This document shows positions 1 through 6,632 of a stretch of 11,762 bases of DNA, piece by piece. Positions within the stretch are counted from its first letter, which is position 1. Every line of letters begins with the position of its first letter. The DNA is from Bacteroidota bacterium (GTDB taxonomy: Bacteria > Bacteroidota > Bacteroidia > Cytophagales > Hymenobacteraceae). The notes beneath the pieces are model-generated. The model saw nothing but the letters and a program-made list of their open reading frames with translations, was not told the origin of the DNA and searched no databases. Position numbers and translations under genes: made by a program. The stretch covers positions 1 through 11,762 of the forward strand of contig JAFADQ010000101.1 in NCBI GenBank assembly GCA_023424725.1. Reading direction: 5' to 3'.

Positions 1-436
1 TTCCCTGGCCGTCCAGTACAATCCAGTCGGCGGGTACAAACCAGTGGTACTGCAGTGGATTGCCATTGGCATCGTGTGTTAAACCAACACTGTAAACCGC
101 TATGTCTTCGTAAGAACAAACAGTATCCGGACCGGTGATCTTACCAAATACATCAGACTCTATTTCGCCTTCATTCATCATTCTGGCGTGGCTGTTGCCA
201 GAGTGCTGGCTTTCCATAAACTGAGCGATTCCTTCGGGGTTTATCGGTGCAGTTAATATGGCATCTGGAGCGTAGTAATCGTTTTGTGCATTGGCGGTAA
301 AAGAAAAAGATAAAAGAGTAAAAAATAAAATGGCTAACTGAGAACGCTTAAAGTACTGCTTTGAATTGCCCAGGGCAAGCAAAGAGAAAACTGAGGAAAG
401 CGTATTCGTATATTTAGAGTAAGATTGAGTTTTCAT
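1..436 (-). CDS. Secreted PKD-like domain protein, N-terminal part (partial at window edge)
   Basis: An open frame of 145 codons runs without a stop from ATG at 436-434 to the left edge, so the C-terminus lies outside the window. Residues about 28-50 form a signal peptide: KR followed by a hydrophobic stretch ending FTANAQ, with likely cleavage after the ANA. After about 50 residues of linker comes ITGPDTVCSYEDIAVYSV, then YHWFVPADW and DGQG. This is the PKD-like pattern (G-x-VC-x-YSV, then W-x-VP-x-W and GQG) common in large type IX-secreted or surface proteins of Bacteroidota. The likely role is adhesin-like or a secreted structural protein; any enzymatic domain or C-terminal sorting signal cannot be seen. 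The predicted hydrophobic core starts unusually late, about 33 residues after this ATG, but the next in-frame ATG lies beyond the signal peptide, so this start is preferred. No good TAnnTTTG box was found upstream. Confidence 0.75.
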   Translation of the reverse strand, partial: MKTQSYSKYTNTLSSVFSLLALGNSKQYFKRSQLAILFFTLLSFSFTANAQNDYYAPDAILTAPINPEGIAQFMESQHSGNSHARMMNEGEIESDVFGKITGPDTVCSYEDIAVYSVGLTHDANGNPLQYHWFVPADWIVLDGQG

Positions 437-744
437 GATAGTATTATATATAAGGGTTATAGAAAGTAGAAATCGGTTTGTGACATGTAGGGGAGCACTC
501 TGTTTAGAAGCTCGACCCCGGTCAGGTAGCCGATATACATCCTTATACGGAAAATAAGCCCTTTGATTTTCAAATACTTACGAATAATTTATTAATCAAC
601 CTTTATGTAACTTTTTTCAAAAAATCTCGTCAATTATATAATATAAGGTAGCAACATACAGGTCGGATTTTCGTAGAAGAGATTAAAAAAAATACAATTT
701 TTTATTTTAATTCTGCGCCAATTCTGTTAAATAGTTTTAAAAAA
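437..744. other. AT-rich spacer without a gene; possible folded RNA at 485-540
   Basis: No credible gene was found here on either strand. The notable structure is at 485-540: ATGTA (485-489) pairs with TACAT (536-540), enclosing a hairpin made from GGGGAGC (490-496) and GCTC-GA-CCC (510-518, two-base bulge), and a three-pair hairpin CGG (519-521) with CCG (530-532). The helices abut and would give a compact three-way junction. On the minus strand it would lie about 50-105 bases upstream of the secreted-protein start, i.e. in a possible 5' leader. The rest is A/T-rich. No recognised riboswitch consensus was matched. Confidence 0.3.
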
Positions 745-798
745 ATGGTTAAACAGTTTGATTTCGCTGAAGAAAAACCTGAAGTTTTAGCTAAATAA
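745..798 (+). CDS. Tiny 17-codon ORF of doubtful reality
   Basis: ATG at 745-747 opens a 17-codon frame (MVKQFDFAEEKPEVLAK) ending in TAA at 796-798, directly before the hairpin at 800-823. The frame is open upstream to a TAG at 649-651 but has no other ATG. The amino acids are protein-like (charged, no low-complexity run), and the position just before a hairpin resembles the end of a gene. Against this: no promoter is visible, the hairpin's T-run points the other way, and chance ORFs of this length are common. It could be a small peptide, the remnant of a decayed gene, or noise. Confidence 0.15.
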   Translation: MVKQFDFAEEKPEVLAK

Positions 799-826
799 AA
801 AAAGCCACCCGAAAGAGTGGCTTTAT
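793..826 (-). terminator. Intrinsic terminator of the coiled-coil OmpA gene
   Basis: AAAGCCAC (800-807) pairs exactly with GTGGCTTT (816-823) around a short CCGAAAGA loop. Read on the minus strand the stem is followed by a run of T (the A-run at 797-802 on plus), starting about 20 bases after the stop codon of the gene at 847-1857. On the plus strand only three Ts follow, so plus-strand termination should be weaker. Confidence 0.85.
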
Positions 827-846
827 AGTAAAAGAAGCAGAGTAGC

Positions 847-1857
847 TTAGTTTTTTTCCAGAATCTGAAACAGTTCGTCTAGCTTAGGAGTGAGGATGAT
901 CTCGGTGCGGCGGTTTTTCTGGCGGGCTTCAGAAGTTTTAGCGGCATCTAAAGGTACATTCTCGCCGCGGCCCGATGGCGTAATGCGGGCGCCCGGCACG
1001 CCATTGTTCTGCAGAATGCGGGTAATTTCTGTAGCACGCAATACGCTCAGATCCCAGTTATCCTGCATGCCGGCCGTTCCGCGGGCAATGGGCACATCGT
1101 CGGTGTGGCCTTCTACCACCACATTTACATCTTCCTGCTCTTTAAGTACTTTGGCAAGTTTTTGCAGCGCATCCTGTCCTTTAGGATCTACTTTGGTGCT
1201 GCCCGACTTAAACAATAATTGCTCTGCCAAAGAAACATATACCTTACCGTTTCGGATGTCGATGGTAAGGTCTTTATCTTTAAAGCCAAGCAAAGCGCCC
1301 TGCACTTTGTTGCGCAGGTTGGTAACGGCGGCGTCTTTTTCGGCAAGCGCTTTTTCGAGCTCCATCAGGCGTTGCTCTTTGGTTTTAAGCGTGCCGCTAA
1401 GTTCTTCTACCCGGCCTTTGGTTTGCTTGTAATTTTCGTCCAGCTTTTTAAGTTCTTCTTCGCGCTTTTTTAGCTGCGCCTCGCGGGCCAGCAACTCGCT
1501 GCTCAGCTTGCTAGATTCGGTAGCGCTGTTGGCCATTAATTTATTATGGTTAGCAACCAGCTTATCGTAAGTGCTGTTAAGGTCGTTATAAAGCGATTTT
1601 GTTTTGCGCAGGATCATACCGGTTTGGGCAGTGTCTTGTTTTAGCAGCCGGTTAGAATCTGTAAGCTTGGTTACTTCTTCCTGAAGTTTTTTGCGCTGGG
1701 CAATTTCTGCCTGCAGTTTTTTATCGCAATCGGCTTTTTCTGTTTCCAGTTTCAGCTTTCGGGCGTTCAGGTCGTCGTACTTTTTCATGGTTGTGCACGA
1801 CGATGCCGTAAGCATAGCCGCGAGCACTATGGCCGGATAAAAAGAGATCCTTTTCAT
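847..1857 (-). CDS. OmpA-family lipoprotein with long coiled coil
   Basis: A 336-residue envelope protein. Residues 1-20 are a lipoprotein signal peptide ending TASSC, with Cys21 the likely acylation site. Residues about 25-185 are rich in K, E, L and Q in heptad-like order and should form a long coiled coil. Residues about 210-325 are an OmpA/MotB C-terminal domain: VVVEGHTDDVP (Asp253), DNWDLSVLRA (Arg274) and RQKNRRTEI; the Asp/Arg pair is the usual binding site for the diaminopimelate of peptidoglycan. The protein probably sits in the outer membrane through its lipid and reaches down to the cell wall through the coiled coil, as a spacer or anchor. This architecture is common in Bacteroidota, often annotated as OmpA or 'flagellar motor protein MotB'; there is no transmembrane stator helix, so a motor role is unlikely. 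It has its own promoter (1892-1922) and a strong terminator (793-826), so it appears monocistronic. Confidence 0.92.
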   Translation of the reverse strand: MKRISFYPAIVLAAMLTASSCTTMKKYDDLNARKLKLETEKADCDKKLQAEIAQRKKLQEEVTKLTDSNRLLKQDTAQTGMILRKTKSLYNDLNSTYDKLVANHNKLMANSATESSKLSSELLAREAQLKKREEELKKLDENYKQTKGRVEELSGTLKTKEQRLMELEKALAEKDAAVTNLRNKVQGALLGFKDKDLTIDIRNGKVYVSLAEQLLFKSGSTKVDPKGQDALQKLAKVLKEQEDVNVVVEGHTDDVPIARGTAGMQDNWDLSVLRATEITRILQNNGVPGARITPSGRGENVPLDAAKTSEARQKNRRTEIILTPKLDELFQILEKN

Positions 1858-1891
1858 GGTAATTTAGTAATAATCGGGATGGTAATAATCT

Positions 1892-1922
1892 CAAAGGTAC
1901 TCTTCTGGTTTTAAAACCAAAA
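1892..1922 (-). promoter_or_regulatory. Bacteroidota-type promoter of the coiled-coil OmpA gene
   Basis: On the minus strand TACCTTTG (1899-1892) is a perfect TAnnTTTG -7 box, and TTTTGG (1922-1917) supplies a TTG-type -33 box at a spacing of about 17-18 bases. The box lies 35 bases before the ATG. A perfect 14-bp palindrome, TGGTTTTAAAACCA (1906-1919), fills most of the spacer between the two boxes and could be an operator. Confidence 0.65.
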
Positions 1923-1950
1923 CACCAACCAGCAGAAATGGGGTTAAATT

Positions 1951-3078
1951 TTAGTTAGAGTAAAATTGCTTTACCGCCTTAATTACCTGGGTTTGTTCGG
2001 TTTCTGCAAGCGAATAAAACAGCGGCAATCTTATAATGCGGCTGCTTACCATTTCGGTAACGGGCATTTCGCGGCCATCGTGCTGTTTCCGGAAATAACT
2101 GCTTTGGTGCAGCGGCAAATAATGGAAAACCGCTTTTATGCCATAGTTATATAAATAAGTGATCAGGTTATCGCGCTCGGTTTGGCTGTTGCAGAGCAGG
2201 TAAAAAAGATTGGCGTTGTTGGTCGCGAACGAAGGGATAATTGGCAGCCGCAGCCTCTCCGCAACCTCCAGTTCTTTCAGCTCCTTATAATAGGTGTTCC
2301 AGATGGCGATTCGTTTCTGCTGAATTTTTTCTGTTTCTTCCAGTTGCGCCAATAAATAAGCCGCCGTTAAATCGGAGGGAAGAAAAGAGGATCCCAGATC
2401 TTTCCACTCGTATTTATTTGCTTCGCCCCTGAAAAACTCGCTCCGGTTAGTGCCTTTCTCACGGATAATTTCGGCACGGTTTACAAAAGCTTCGTCGTTA
2501 ATTACCAGCGCGCCGCCCTCGCCGGCAATTATATTTTTTGTTTCGTGAAAAGAAAACGTGCCGAATGTGCCGATGCCGCCAAGCGGTTTGCCTTTATAAT
2601 AACTGTCTATTGCCTGGGCCGCGTCTTCTACTACAGCAATATTGTTGGGGGCTGCGAGGGCCAAAATCTGGTCCATTGCACACGAAACGCCCGCGTAATG
2701 TACCGGCACTATGGCTCTGGTGCGTGCATTTATGAGCTCCGCAGCTTTTTCAGGATCAATATTAAAAGTATCGGGAGTTACATCGCAGAATTTAATGGTA
2801 GCGCCTCGCAGCGCGAAAGCATTGGCAGTAGATACAAAGGTGTAGGCGGGCACAATTACCTCGTCGCCGGGCTTAATATCGAGTAGCAGCGCGGCCATTT
2901 CAAGCGCGTCGGTGCACGAGGTGGTTAGCAAAACCTTGCCGAAACCGTAGCGCTGCTGCAATAATTGGTGGCACTGGCGGGTAAAATGCCCGTCGCCGGA
3001 AATTTTGCCAAGCTCCAGCGCCTGCTGCATATACGCGAATTCGTTGCCGATACTGAACGGTTTGTTAAACGGAATCAA
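1951..3078 (-). CDS. wecE: dTDP-4-amino-4,6-dideoxygalactose transaminase (WecE/RffA)
   Basis: 375 residues, the same size as E. coli WecE and similar along its whole length (MIPFN start, SGDGxFTR, VPAYTFVSTANAFALRGA, VPVHYAGV, EDAAQ, FSFHETKN, REKGTNRSEFFRGE, GSSFLPSDL, AVFHYLPLH). It is a PLP-dependent aminotransferase of the DegT/DnrJ/EryC1 fold; Lys181 in HETKN is the Schiff-base lysine and Asp152 and Gln155 in EDAAQ contact the cofactor. The family converts dTDP-4-keto-6-deoxyglucose with glutamate to dTDP-4-amino-4,6-dideoxygalactose (dTDP-fucosamine), a precursor of surface polysaccharides in the cytosol. The start codon is TTG (3078-3076): it gives the family's conserved MIPFN start, no in-frame ATG lies between it and an upstream TAA at 3121-3123, and the next ATG (residue 17) would remove conserved sequence. 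No other sugar-nucleotide gene is nearby. Confidence 0.93.
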   Translation of the reverse strand: MIPFNKPFSIGNEFAYMQQALELGKISGDGHFTRQCHQLLQQRYGFGKVLLTTSCTDALEMAALLLDIKPGDEVIVPAYTFVSTANAFALRGATIKFCDVTPDTFNIDPEKAAELINARTRAIVPVHYAGVSCAMDQILALAAPNNIAVVEDAAQAIDSYYKGKPLGGIGTFGTFSFHETKNIIAGEGGALVINDEAFVNRAEIIREKGTNRSEFFRGEANKYEWKDLGSSFLPSDLTAAYLLAQLEETEKIQQKRIAIWNTYYKELKELEVAERLRLPIIPSFATNNANLFYLLCNSQTERDNLITYLYNYGIKAVFHYLPLHQSSYFRKQHDGREMPVTEMVSSRIIRLPLFYSLAETEQTQVIKAVKQFYSN

Positions 3079-3101
3079 AAGGAAGAAATTTAGCTGCCCG
3101 G

Positions 3102-3109
3102 CAAAGTTA
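3102..3109 (-). promoter_or_regulatory. Probable -7 box of wecE
   Basis: TAACTTTG on the minus strand is a perfect TAnnTTTG box, 23 bases before the TTG start, which would give a short leader of about 15-20 bases. No TTG -33 box is visible at the usual 17-23 base spacing. The repeat element at 3131-3388 begins just upstream. Confidence 0.45.
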
Positions 3110-3130
3110 AGGTTTGATTTTTAGTTGTTG

Positions 3131-3388
3131 GCGCGAATTGCATTTGCTATTTTTCGAACACGGTTTAGAAAATTAAAAGATAGGCAGGATTAGGCGCTCG
3201 AGCATTTGTTTTTGATAACTACAGCCTTGTAATGCTGTAACAATTAGTAAATTAGATTTTATCCTGTAATCCAATTAATCTATTAATCGTGTTCAAACCT
3301 TACCCTGCAACGGCCATAAAATTGCCCGCCGCAGCCCAATTCTGTTAATTCAAATTCCTGCAAAAGTTCGAATGCAATTCGCCCCTAC
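3131..3388. repeat. Inverted pair of GCGAATTGCAT repeat units between divergent genes
   Basis: The 431-base wecE-fbaB spacer holds this element and no gene. The left end has GCGAATTGCAT (3133-3143) and the right end its exact reverse complement (3372-3382). Inside each end follows a related module: GAACACGG then GATTA/GGATT-like repeats at 3156-3194, and, inverted, GAACACGATTAATAGATTAA at about 3296-3277 continuing to 3257. The two arms could pair imperfectly over most of the element, with a small ACAGC/GCTGT hairpin (3221-3238) at the tip. The right end extends to the 20-mer GTAGGGGCGAATTGCATTCG (minus, 3388-3369), which recurs exactly at 9145-9164. It looks like a non-autonomous palindromic interspersed element (REP or MITE type); no transposase is present. 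Confidence 0.65.
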
Positions 3389-3454
3389 GAGCAACAATTA
3401 ACATCCAGCAACCAACAATTTCGTCATAATCATGTCTTTCATTTCTGAAACCCG

Positions 3455-3462
3455 TATATTTG
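3455..3462 (+). promoter_or_regulatory. -7 box of fbaB
   Basis: TATATTTG is a perfect TAnnTTTG box 47 bases before the fbaB ATG, predicting a leader of roughly 40 bases. The -33 region (about 3432-3440) has only a weak TTTC-like match. Confidence 0.6.
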
Positions 3463-3509
3463 CGGCCTGATTGTTAAACTATTCATTAATAATACCATAA
3501 CCAGACCAA

Positions 3510-4568
3510 ATGGCTCTCGATCGTGTTGTTTCCCTGCTAGGTTCTGATGCAGACAGTCTGCTCAGCTACGAGTGCAAAACCATCTCCAAAGATATGCTCC
3601 ATGTGCCGGGCAACGACTTTGTAGACCGTGTTTTCGCTAATTCTAACCGCAATCCGCAAGTGCTGCGCAACATTCAGGCGCTGTTCGATAATGGCCGTTT
3701 GGGCGGCACCGGCTACCTTTCTATCCTTCCTGTAGATCAGGGAATAGAGCACACTGCCGGCGCTTCTTTCGCACCAAACCCTATTTATTTCGACCCGGAA
3801 AATATTATTAAGCTTGCCATTGAAGGCGGTTGCAATGCCGTAGCTACTACGTATGGTAACCTGGCCATGATGAGCCGCAAGTATGCGCACAAAATTCCGT
3901 TTGTGGTAAAAATTAACCACAACGAGCTGATGACCTACCCGAACAAGTTCGATCAGATCATGTTCGGTTCTGTTGAGGAGGCCTGGAATTTGGGCGCCGC
4001 AGCCGTTGGAGCCACTATTTATTTCGGTTCTGAAGAATCTAGCCGCCAGGTTGTAGAAGTGGCCGCCGCTTTTGAGCGCGCGCACGAGCTTGGTATGGCT
4101 ACCATTTTGTGGTGCTACACCCGCAACAACGCCTTTAAGAAAGATGGCAAAGATTACCACGTTGCCGCCGACCTTACCGCGCAGGCAAACCACCTGGGCG
4201 TAACAATTCAGGCCGATATTATTAAGCAGAAATTACCAGAGAATAACGGTGGTTTCACGGCTATTAACTTCGCCAAGTCGCACAAAAAGATGTACAGCGA
4301 CCTTAGCACCGACCACCCGATTGACCTTACCCGTTACCAGGTTGCCAACTGCTACATGGGCCGTGCCGGCTTAATTAACTCTGGTGGCGAGTCTAAAGGC
4401 GAGAGCGATATGGCCGATGCCGTGCGCACAGCCGTTATTAACAAGCGTGCCGGCGGTATGGGATTAATCTCTGGACGTAAAGCATTCCAGAAGCCGATGA
4501 ACGAAGGCGTGGAGCTGCTAAACGCTATTCAGGACGTATATTTGGCCAACGACATTACAATTGCCTAA
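3510..4568 (+). CDS. fbaB: Class I fructose-bisphosphate aldolase (FbaB, DhnA type)
   Basis: 352 residues, closely resembling E. coli FbaB (350 residues) from end to end: VPGNDFVDRV, GRLGGTGYLSILPVDQGIEH, ASFAPNPIYFDP, KINHNE, GATIYFGSEES, FERAHELGM, AFKKDGKDYHV, ADIIKQK, NCYMGRAGLINSGG and AVINKRAGGMGLI. It reversibly splits fructose 1,6-bisphosphate into dihydroxyacetone phosphate and glyceraldehyde 3-phosphate in the cytosol (glycolysis and gluconeogenesis). It is metal-independent; Lys239 in ADIIKQK is the expected Schiff-base lysine, and Asp76 in PVDQG belongs to the active-site barrel. The ATG at 3510 gives the usual family start. It has its own promoter and a strong terminator, so it is transcribed separately from accD downstream, although the two are neighbours on the same strand. 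Confidence 0.97.
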   Translation: MALDRVVSLLGSDADSLLSYECKTISKDMLHVPGNDFVDRVFANSNRNPQVLRNIQALFDNGRLGGTGYLSILPVDQGIEHTAGASFAPNPIYFDPENIIKLAIEGGCNAVATTYGNLAMMSRKYAHKIPFVVKINHNELMTYPNKFDQIMFGSVEEAWNLGAAAVGATIYFGSEESSRQVVEVAAAFERAHELGMATILWCYTRNNAFKKDGKDYHVAADLTAQANHLGVTIQADIIKQKLPENNGGFTAINFAKSHKKMYSDLSTDHPIDLTRYQVANCYMGRAGLINSGGESKGESDMADAVRTAVINKRAGGMGLISGRKAFQKPMNEGVELLNAIQDVYLANDITIA

Positions 4569-4586
4569 TTTATTTTGATGAACGGG

Positions 4587-4632
4587 TAAGCCGGTAGTAA
4601 TTTCGCAACTACCGGCTTATTTGTTTATTTTT
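4587..4632 (+). terminator. Intrinsic terminator of fbaB
   Basis: TAAGCCGGTAGT (4587-4598) pairs perfectly with ACTACCGGCTTA (4608-4619) around a 9-base loop, giving a 12-bp stem, followed by a T-rich tract at 4620-4632. It begins 18 bases after the fbaB stop. The T-tract contains TATTTTTG (4626-4633), a formal TAnnTTTG match that could also serve as an upstream promoter for accD. Confidence 0.9.
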
Positions 4633-4802
4633 GTGAGCTAAAGCTTCGGAATTGCCAAATAGCAGCCGCGCTGTTTTATTAACGCAAATTCTGTTTCGGG
4701 ATTTTGATCAGGCATACCTGCAAAGGGCAAAAAACCGCCTGCCAGTGCCTAAACAGCAGCAAACATCCTTATACCAAATACTTTATACCTAATACCAACC
4801 AC

Positions 4803-5714
4803 ATGGGAGCCTGGTTTAAAAGACAAGAAAAGGGAATTTTTACCCCTACCGAGGAGAAAAAGGAAACACCAGACGGCTTATGGTACAAATGCCCGAGCTG
4901 CAAGGCGGTAATTAATACCACCGAGCACCGCAGCGCCCTGTATACCTGCACCAAATGCAACCACCACGAGCGGGTAGGCAGCGAAGAGTATTTCGCAATA
5001 CTGTTCGATAATAATAAATTTACCGAGCTAGATGCCAACCTTAGCTCTGGCGACCCGCTGCACTTTTCCGATACAAAACCATACCCCGACAGAATAAAAG
5101 CTACCCAGCGCAAAACCAGCCTTACCGATGCCGTACGCTCTGCCCACGGCAAAATAAACGGCCAAAACCTGGTTATCTCGTGTATGGATTTCGCTTTTAT
5201 TGGCGGCTCTATGGGCTCTGTGGTAGGAGAGAAAATTGCACGTGCCATAGATTTTGCCCGCCAAAACCGCATGCCTTTTCTTATGATCTCTAAATCGGGT
5301 GGCGCGCGCATGATGGAGGCCGGTTACAGCTTAATGCAAATGGCCAAAACATCTGCTAAACTTGCCCTGCTGGCCGAAGCCCAATTGCCCTACATCTCTA
5401 TGCTAACAGACCCAACCACGGGCGGCGTAACGGCATCTTATGCCATGCTGGGCGATTTTAACATTGCCGAACCAGGCGCGCTAATTGGTTTTGCCGGCCC
5501 AAGGGTTATAAAAGAAACTATCGGTAAAGATCTGCCCAAAGGTTTCCAGAGCGCCGAGTTTGTGCTGGAGCATGGCTTTTTAGATTTTATTGTAGATAGA
5601 AAAGAGCTGAAAGACCGCCTCGCTACCTTAATTTCTATGCTCATGGCAGAACAGAAACCTGCGGAGGCCAAAAACGGCAAAGGCACAGCCAAAAAAACTG
5701 TGGCCGCATCTTAA
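4803..5714 (+). CDS. accD: Acetyl-CoA carboxylase carboxyltransferase subunit beta (AccD)
   Basis: 303 residues from the ATG at 4803; E. coli AccD has 304. The chosen start gives MGAWFKR, matching the conserved WFKR start of the family; an upstream in-frame ATG at 4704 would add 33 residues with no family resemblance. An N-terminal zinc ribbon has Cys30, Cys33, Cys49 and Cys52. The carboxyltransferase (crotonase-like) domain follows, with SGGARMMEA (Gly166-Gly167) and DPTTGGVTASYAMLGD (Gly207-Gly208) forming the oxyanion pockets, and FAGPRVI. With AccA it moves the carboxyl group from biotin on AccB to acetyl-CoA, giving malonyl-CoA for fatty acid synthesis in the cytosol; accA is not in the window. 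The last 20 residues are a Lys/Ala-rich tail. The 234-base gap from fbaB holds a terminator, so accD likely has its own promoter, which I could not place firmly. Confidence 0.96.
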   Translation: MGAWFKRQEKGIFTPTEEKKETPDGLWYKCPSCKAVINTTEHRSALYTCTKCNHHERVGSEEYFAILFDNNKFTELDANLSSGDPLHFSDTKPYPDRIKATQRKTSLTDAVRSAHGKINGQNLVISCMDFAFIGGSMGSVVGEKIARAIDFARQNRMPFLMISKSGGARMMEAGYSLMQMAKTSAKLALLAEAQLPYISMLTDPTTGGVTASYAMLGDFNIAEPGALIGFAGPRVIKETIGKDLPKGFQSAEFVLEHGFLDFIVDRKELKDRLATLISMLMAEQKPAEAKNGKGTAKKTVAAS

Positions 5715-5735
5715 TCCCATTTTTCTTAAAAATTT

Positions 5736-5772
5736 AAAAAGCCTGCATTTACTCTAAAGTGCAGGCTTTTTT
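5736..5772 (+). terminator. Intrinsic terminator of accD
   Basis: AAAAAGCCTGCA (5736-5747) pairs with TGCAGGCTTTTT (5760-5771), extended inward by T-G, T-A and T-A pairs around a 6-base loop; six Ts lie at 5767-5772. It starts 21 bases after the accD stop. The A-run at 5736-5740 makes it potentially bidirectional, though no gene reads toward it from the right. Confidence 0.9.
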
Positions 5773-5870
5773 GGTGCCTACAGGCTTTCTTTTCGCTAAT
5801 TCTTAAACCCTTAAGTCCTATATATAGTATAAGTGCTAAGTACAAATTATCTCAATAAACAACACAAAAG

Positions 5871-6536
5871 ATGAAAAAACTAGTAACCTATATCTGCCTT
5901 TTTCTTGCTATAACTTTCGCAATTTCGGCCTGCAATGCCAGCCGCACCACAAAAGGAGGAGCCATTGGCGCAGGTGGCGGGGCTGTAATTGGTGGCGTAA
6001 TTGGTAAAGCAACCGGAAACACTGCTGCAGGGGCCATTATTGGTGCCGCGGTAGGCGGAATTGCCGGAGCCTCTATTGGCCGCTACATGGATAAACAGGC
6101 CGCAGAACTGCGCAACGACCTTAAAGGCGCAACAGTAGAGCGCGTTGGTGAAGGCATTAAGATCACCTTCGATTCTGGAATTTTGTTTGATGTAAACAAA
6201 GCGGAGCTTCGCGCCGCATCAACCGAAAACATCAACAACCTGTCGCAAACATTGCAGAAATACGCCGATACCAATATCCTGATTCAGGGCCACACCGATA
6301 ATACCGGAAGCCGCGAGCACAATATGGGCTTGTCTGAGCGCCGGGCGCAATCTGTAGCAAACCAGCTTAAATCGCGTGGCGTGCAGGGTGGCCGTATTAC
6401 TACCGTAGGCCTTGGGCCCGACCAGCCGGTGGCAGAAAACACCACCGAAGCAGGCCGCCAGGAAAACCGCCGTGTAGAAATTGCCATTTTCGCGAACGAG
6501 AAACTGAAGAAAGCTGCCGAGAAGGGCGATATTTAA
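5871..6536 (+). CDS. Glycine-zipper OmpA-family lipoprotein (YiaD-like)
   Basis: 221 residues. Residues 1-20 are a lipoprotein signal peptide with lipobox ISAC, Cys21 being the acylation site. Residues about 29-72 are a glycine-zipper region (repeated GGAxGAGGG, GGVIG, GAIIGAAVGG), which may insert in or pack on the membrane. Residues about 95-205 are an OmpA C-terminal domain: FDSGILFDVNKAEL, ILIQGHTDNTGS with Asp143, GLSERRAQSV with Arg158, and RQENRRVEIAI. Asp143 and Arg158 are 15 residues apart, as in the peptidoglycan-binding pair of OmpA. The order and length match E. coli YiaD (219 residues). It should tie the outer membrane to the cell wall. It is bounded by terminators on both sides and so is probably monocistronic. 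No perfect TAnnTTTG box was found; the region 5810-5840 is AT-rich and may hold a weaker promoter. Confidence 0.93.
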   Translation: MKKLVTYICLFLAITFAISACNASRTTKGGAIGAGGGAVIGGVIGKATGNTAAGAIIGAAVGGIAGASIGRYMDKQAAELRNDLKGATVERVGEGIKITFDSGILFDVNKAELRAASTENINNLSQTLQKYADTNILIQGHTDNTGSREHNMGLSERRAQSVANQLKSRGVQGGRITTVGLGPDQPVAENTTEAGRQENRRVEIAIFANEKLKKAAEKGDI

Positions 6537-6539
6537 TTT

Positions 6540-6567
6540 GGTATTGGGTAGTGGGTAGTGCGTATTG
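6540..6567 (+). repeat. Short GGGTAGT tandem repeat after the OmpA gene
   Basis: GGGTAGT occurs twice head to tail (6546-6552, 6553-6559), flanked by GGTATT and GCGTATTG. The same short words appear in reverse complement (ATACCAAATAC, TAATACC) in the accD leader at about 4771-4799. These look like degenerate simple-sequence repeats; no function is evident. Confidence 0.4.
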
Positions 6568-6591
6568 AGACTGCTCCGGCTTGACTTTTTA

Positions 6592-6626
6592 GCTCTGCTG
6601 CGTGGTTTGCGCAGCAGGGCTTTTTT
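6592..6626 (+). terminator. Intrinsic terminator of the glycine-zipper OmpA gene
   Basis: GCTCTGCTGCG (6592-6602) pairs with CGCAGCAGGGC (6610-6620), with one G-U pair in the stem and a possible extra U-G at the loop, followed by six Ts (6621-6626). It ends a few bases before the stop codon of the convergent gene at 6633. Read in the opposite direction the stem lacks a good T-run, so it should act mainly on the plus strand. Confidence 0.88.
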
Positions 6627-6632
6627 GTTACT

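Noticed and set aside
500..535. Cyclic di-GMP (GEMM) riboswitch suggested by CCGGTCAGGTAGCCG
   Set aside because: The conserved first half of the aptamer and the GGGUUACCG segment are missing; only a short stretch is similar.
890..1432. 180-codon plus-strand open frame opposite the coiled-coil OmpA gene
   Set aside because: Ser/Arg-rich antisense shadow of a gene with a clear lipobox, coiled coil and OmpA domain.
3537..4193. 218-codon minus-strand open frame inside fbaB
   Set aside because: Antisense shadow of a near-complete match to FbaB; its translation resembles no protein family.
4704..4802. N-terminal extension of AccD from an upstream ATG
   Set aside because: The 33 added residues have no family resemblance, while the ATG at 4803 gives the conserved MxxWFKR start and the normal length.
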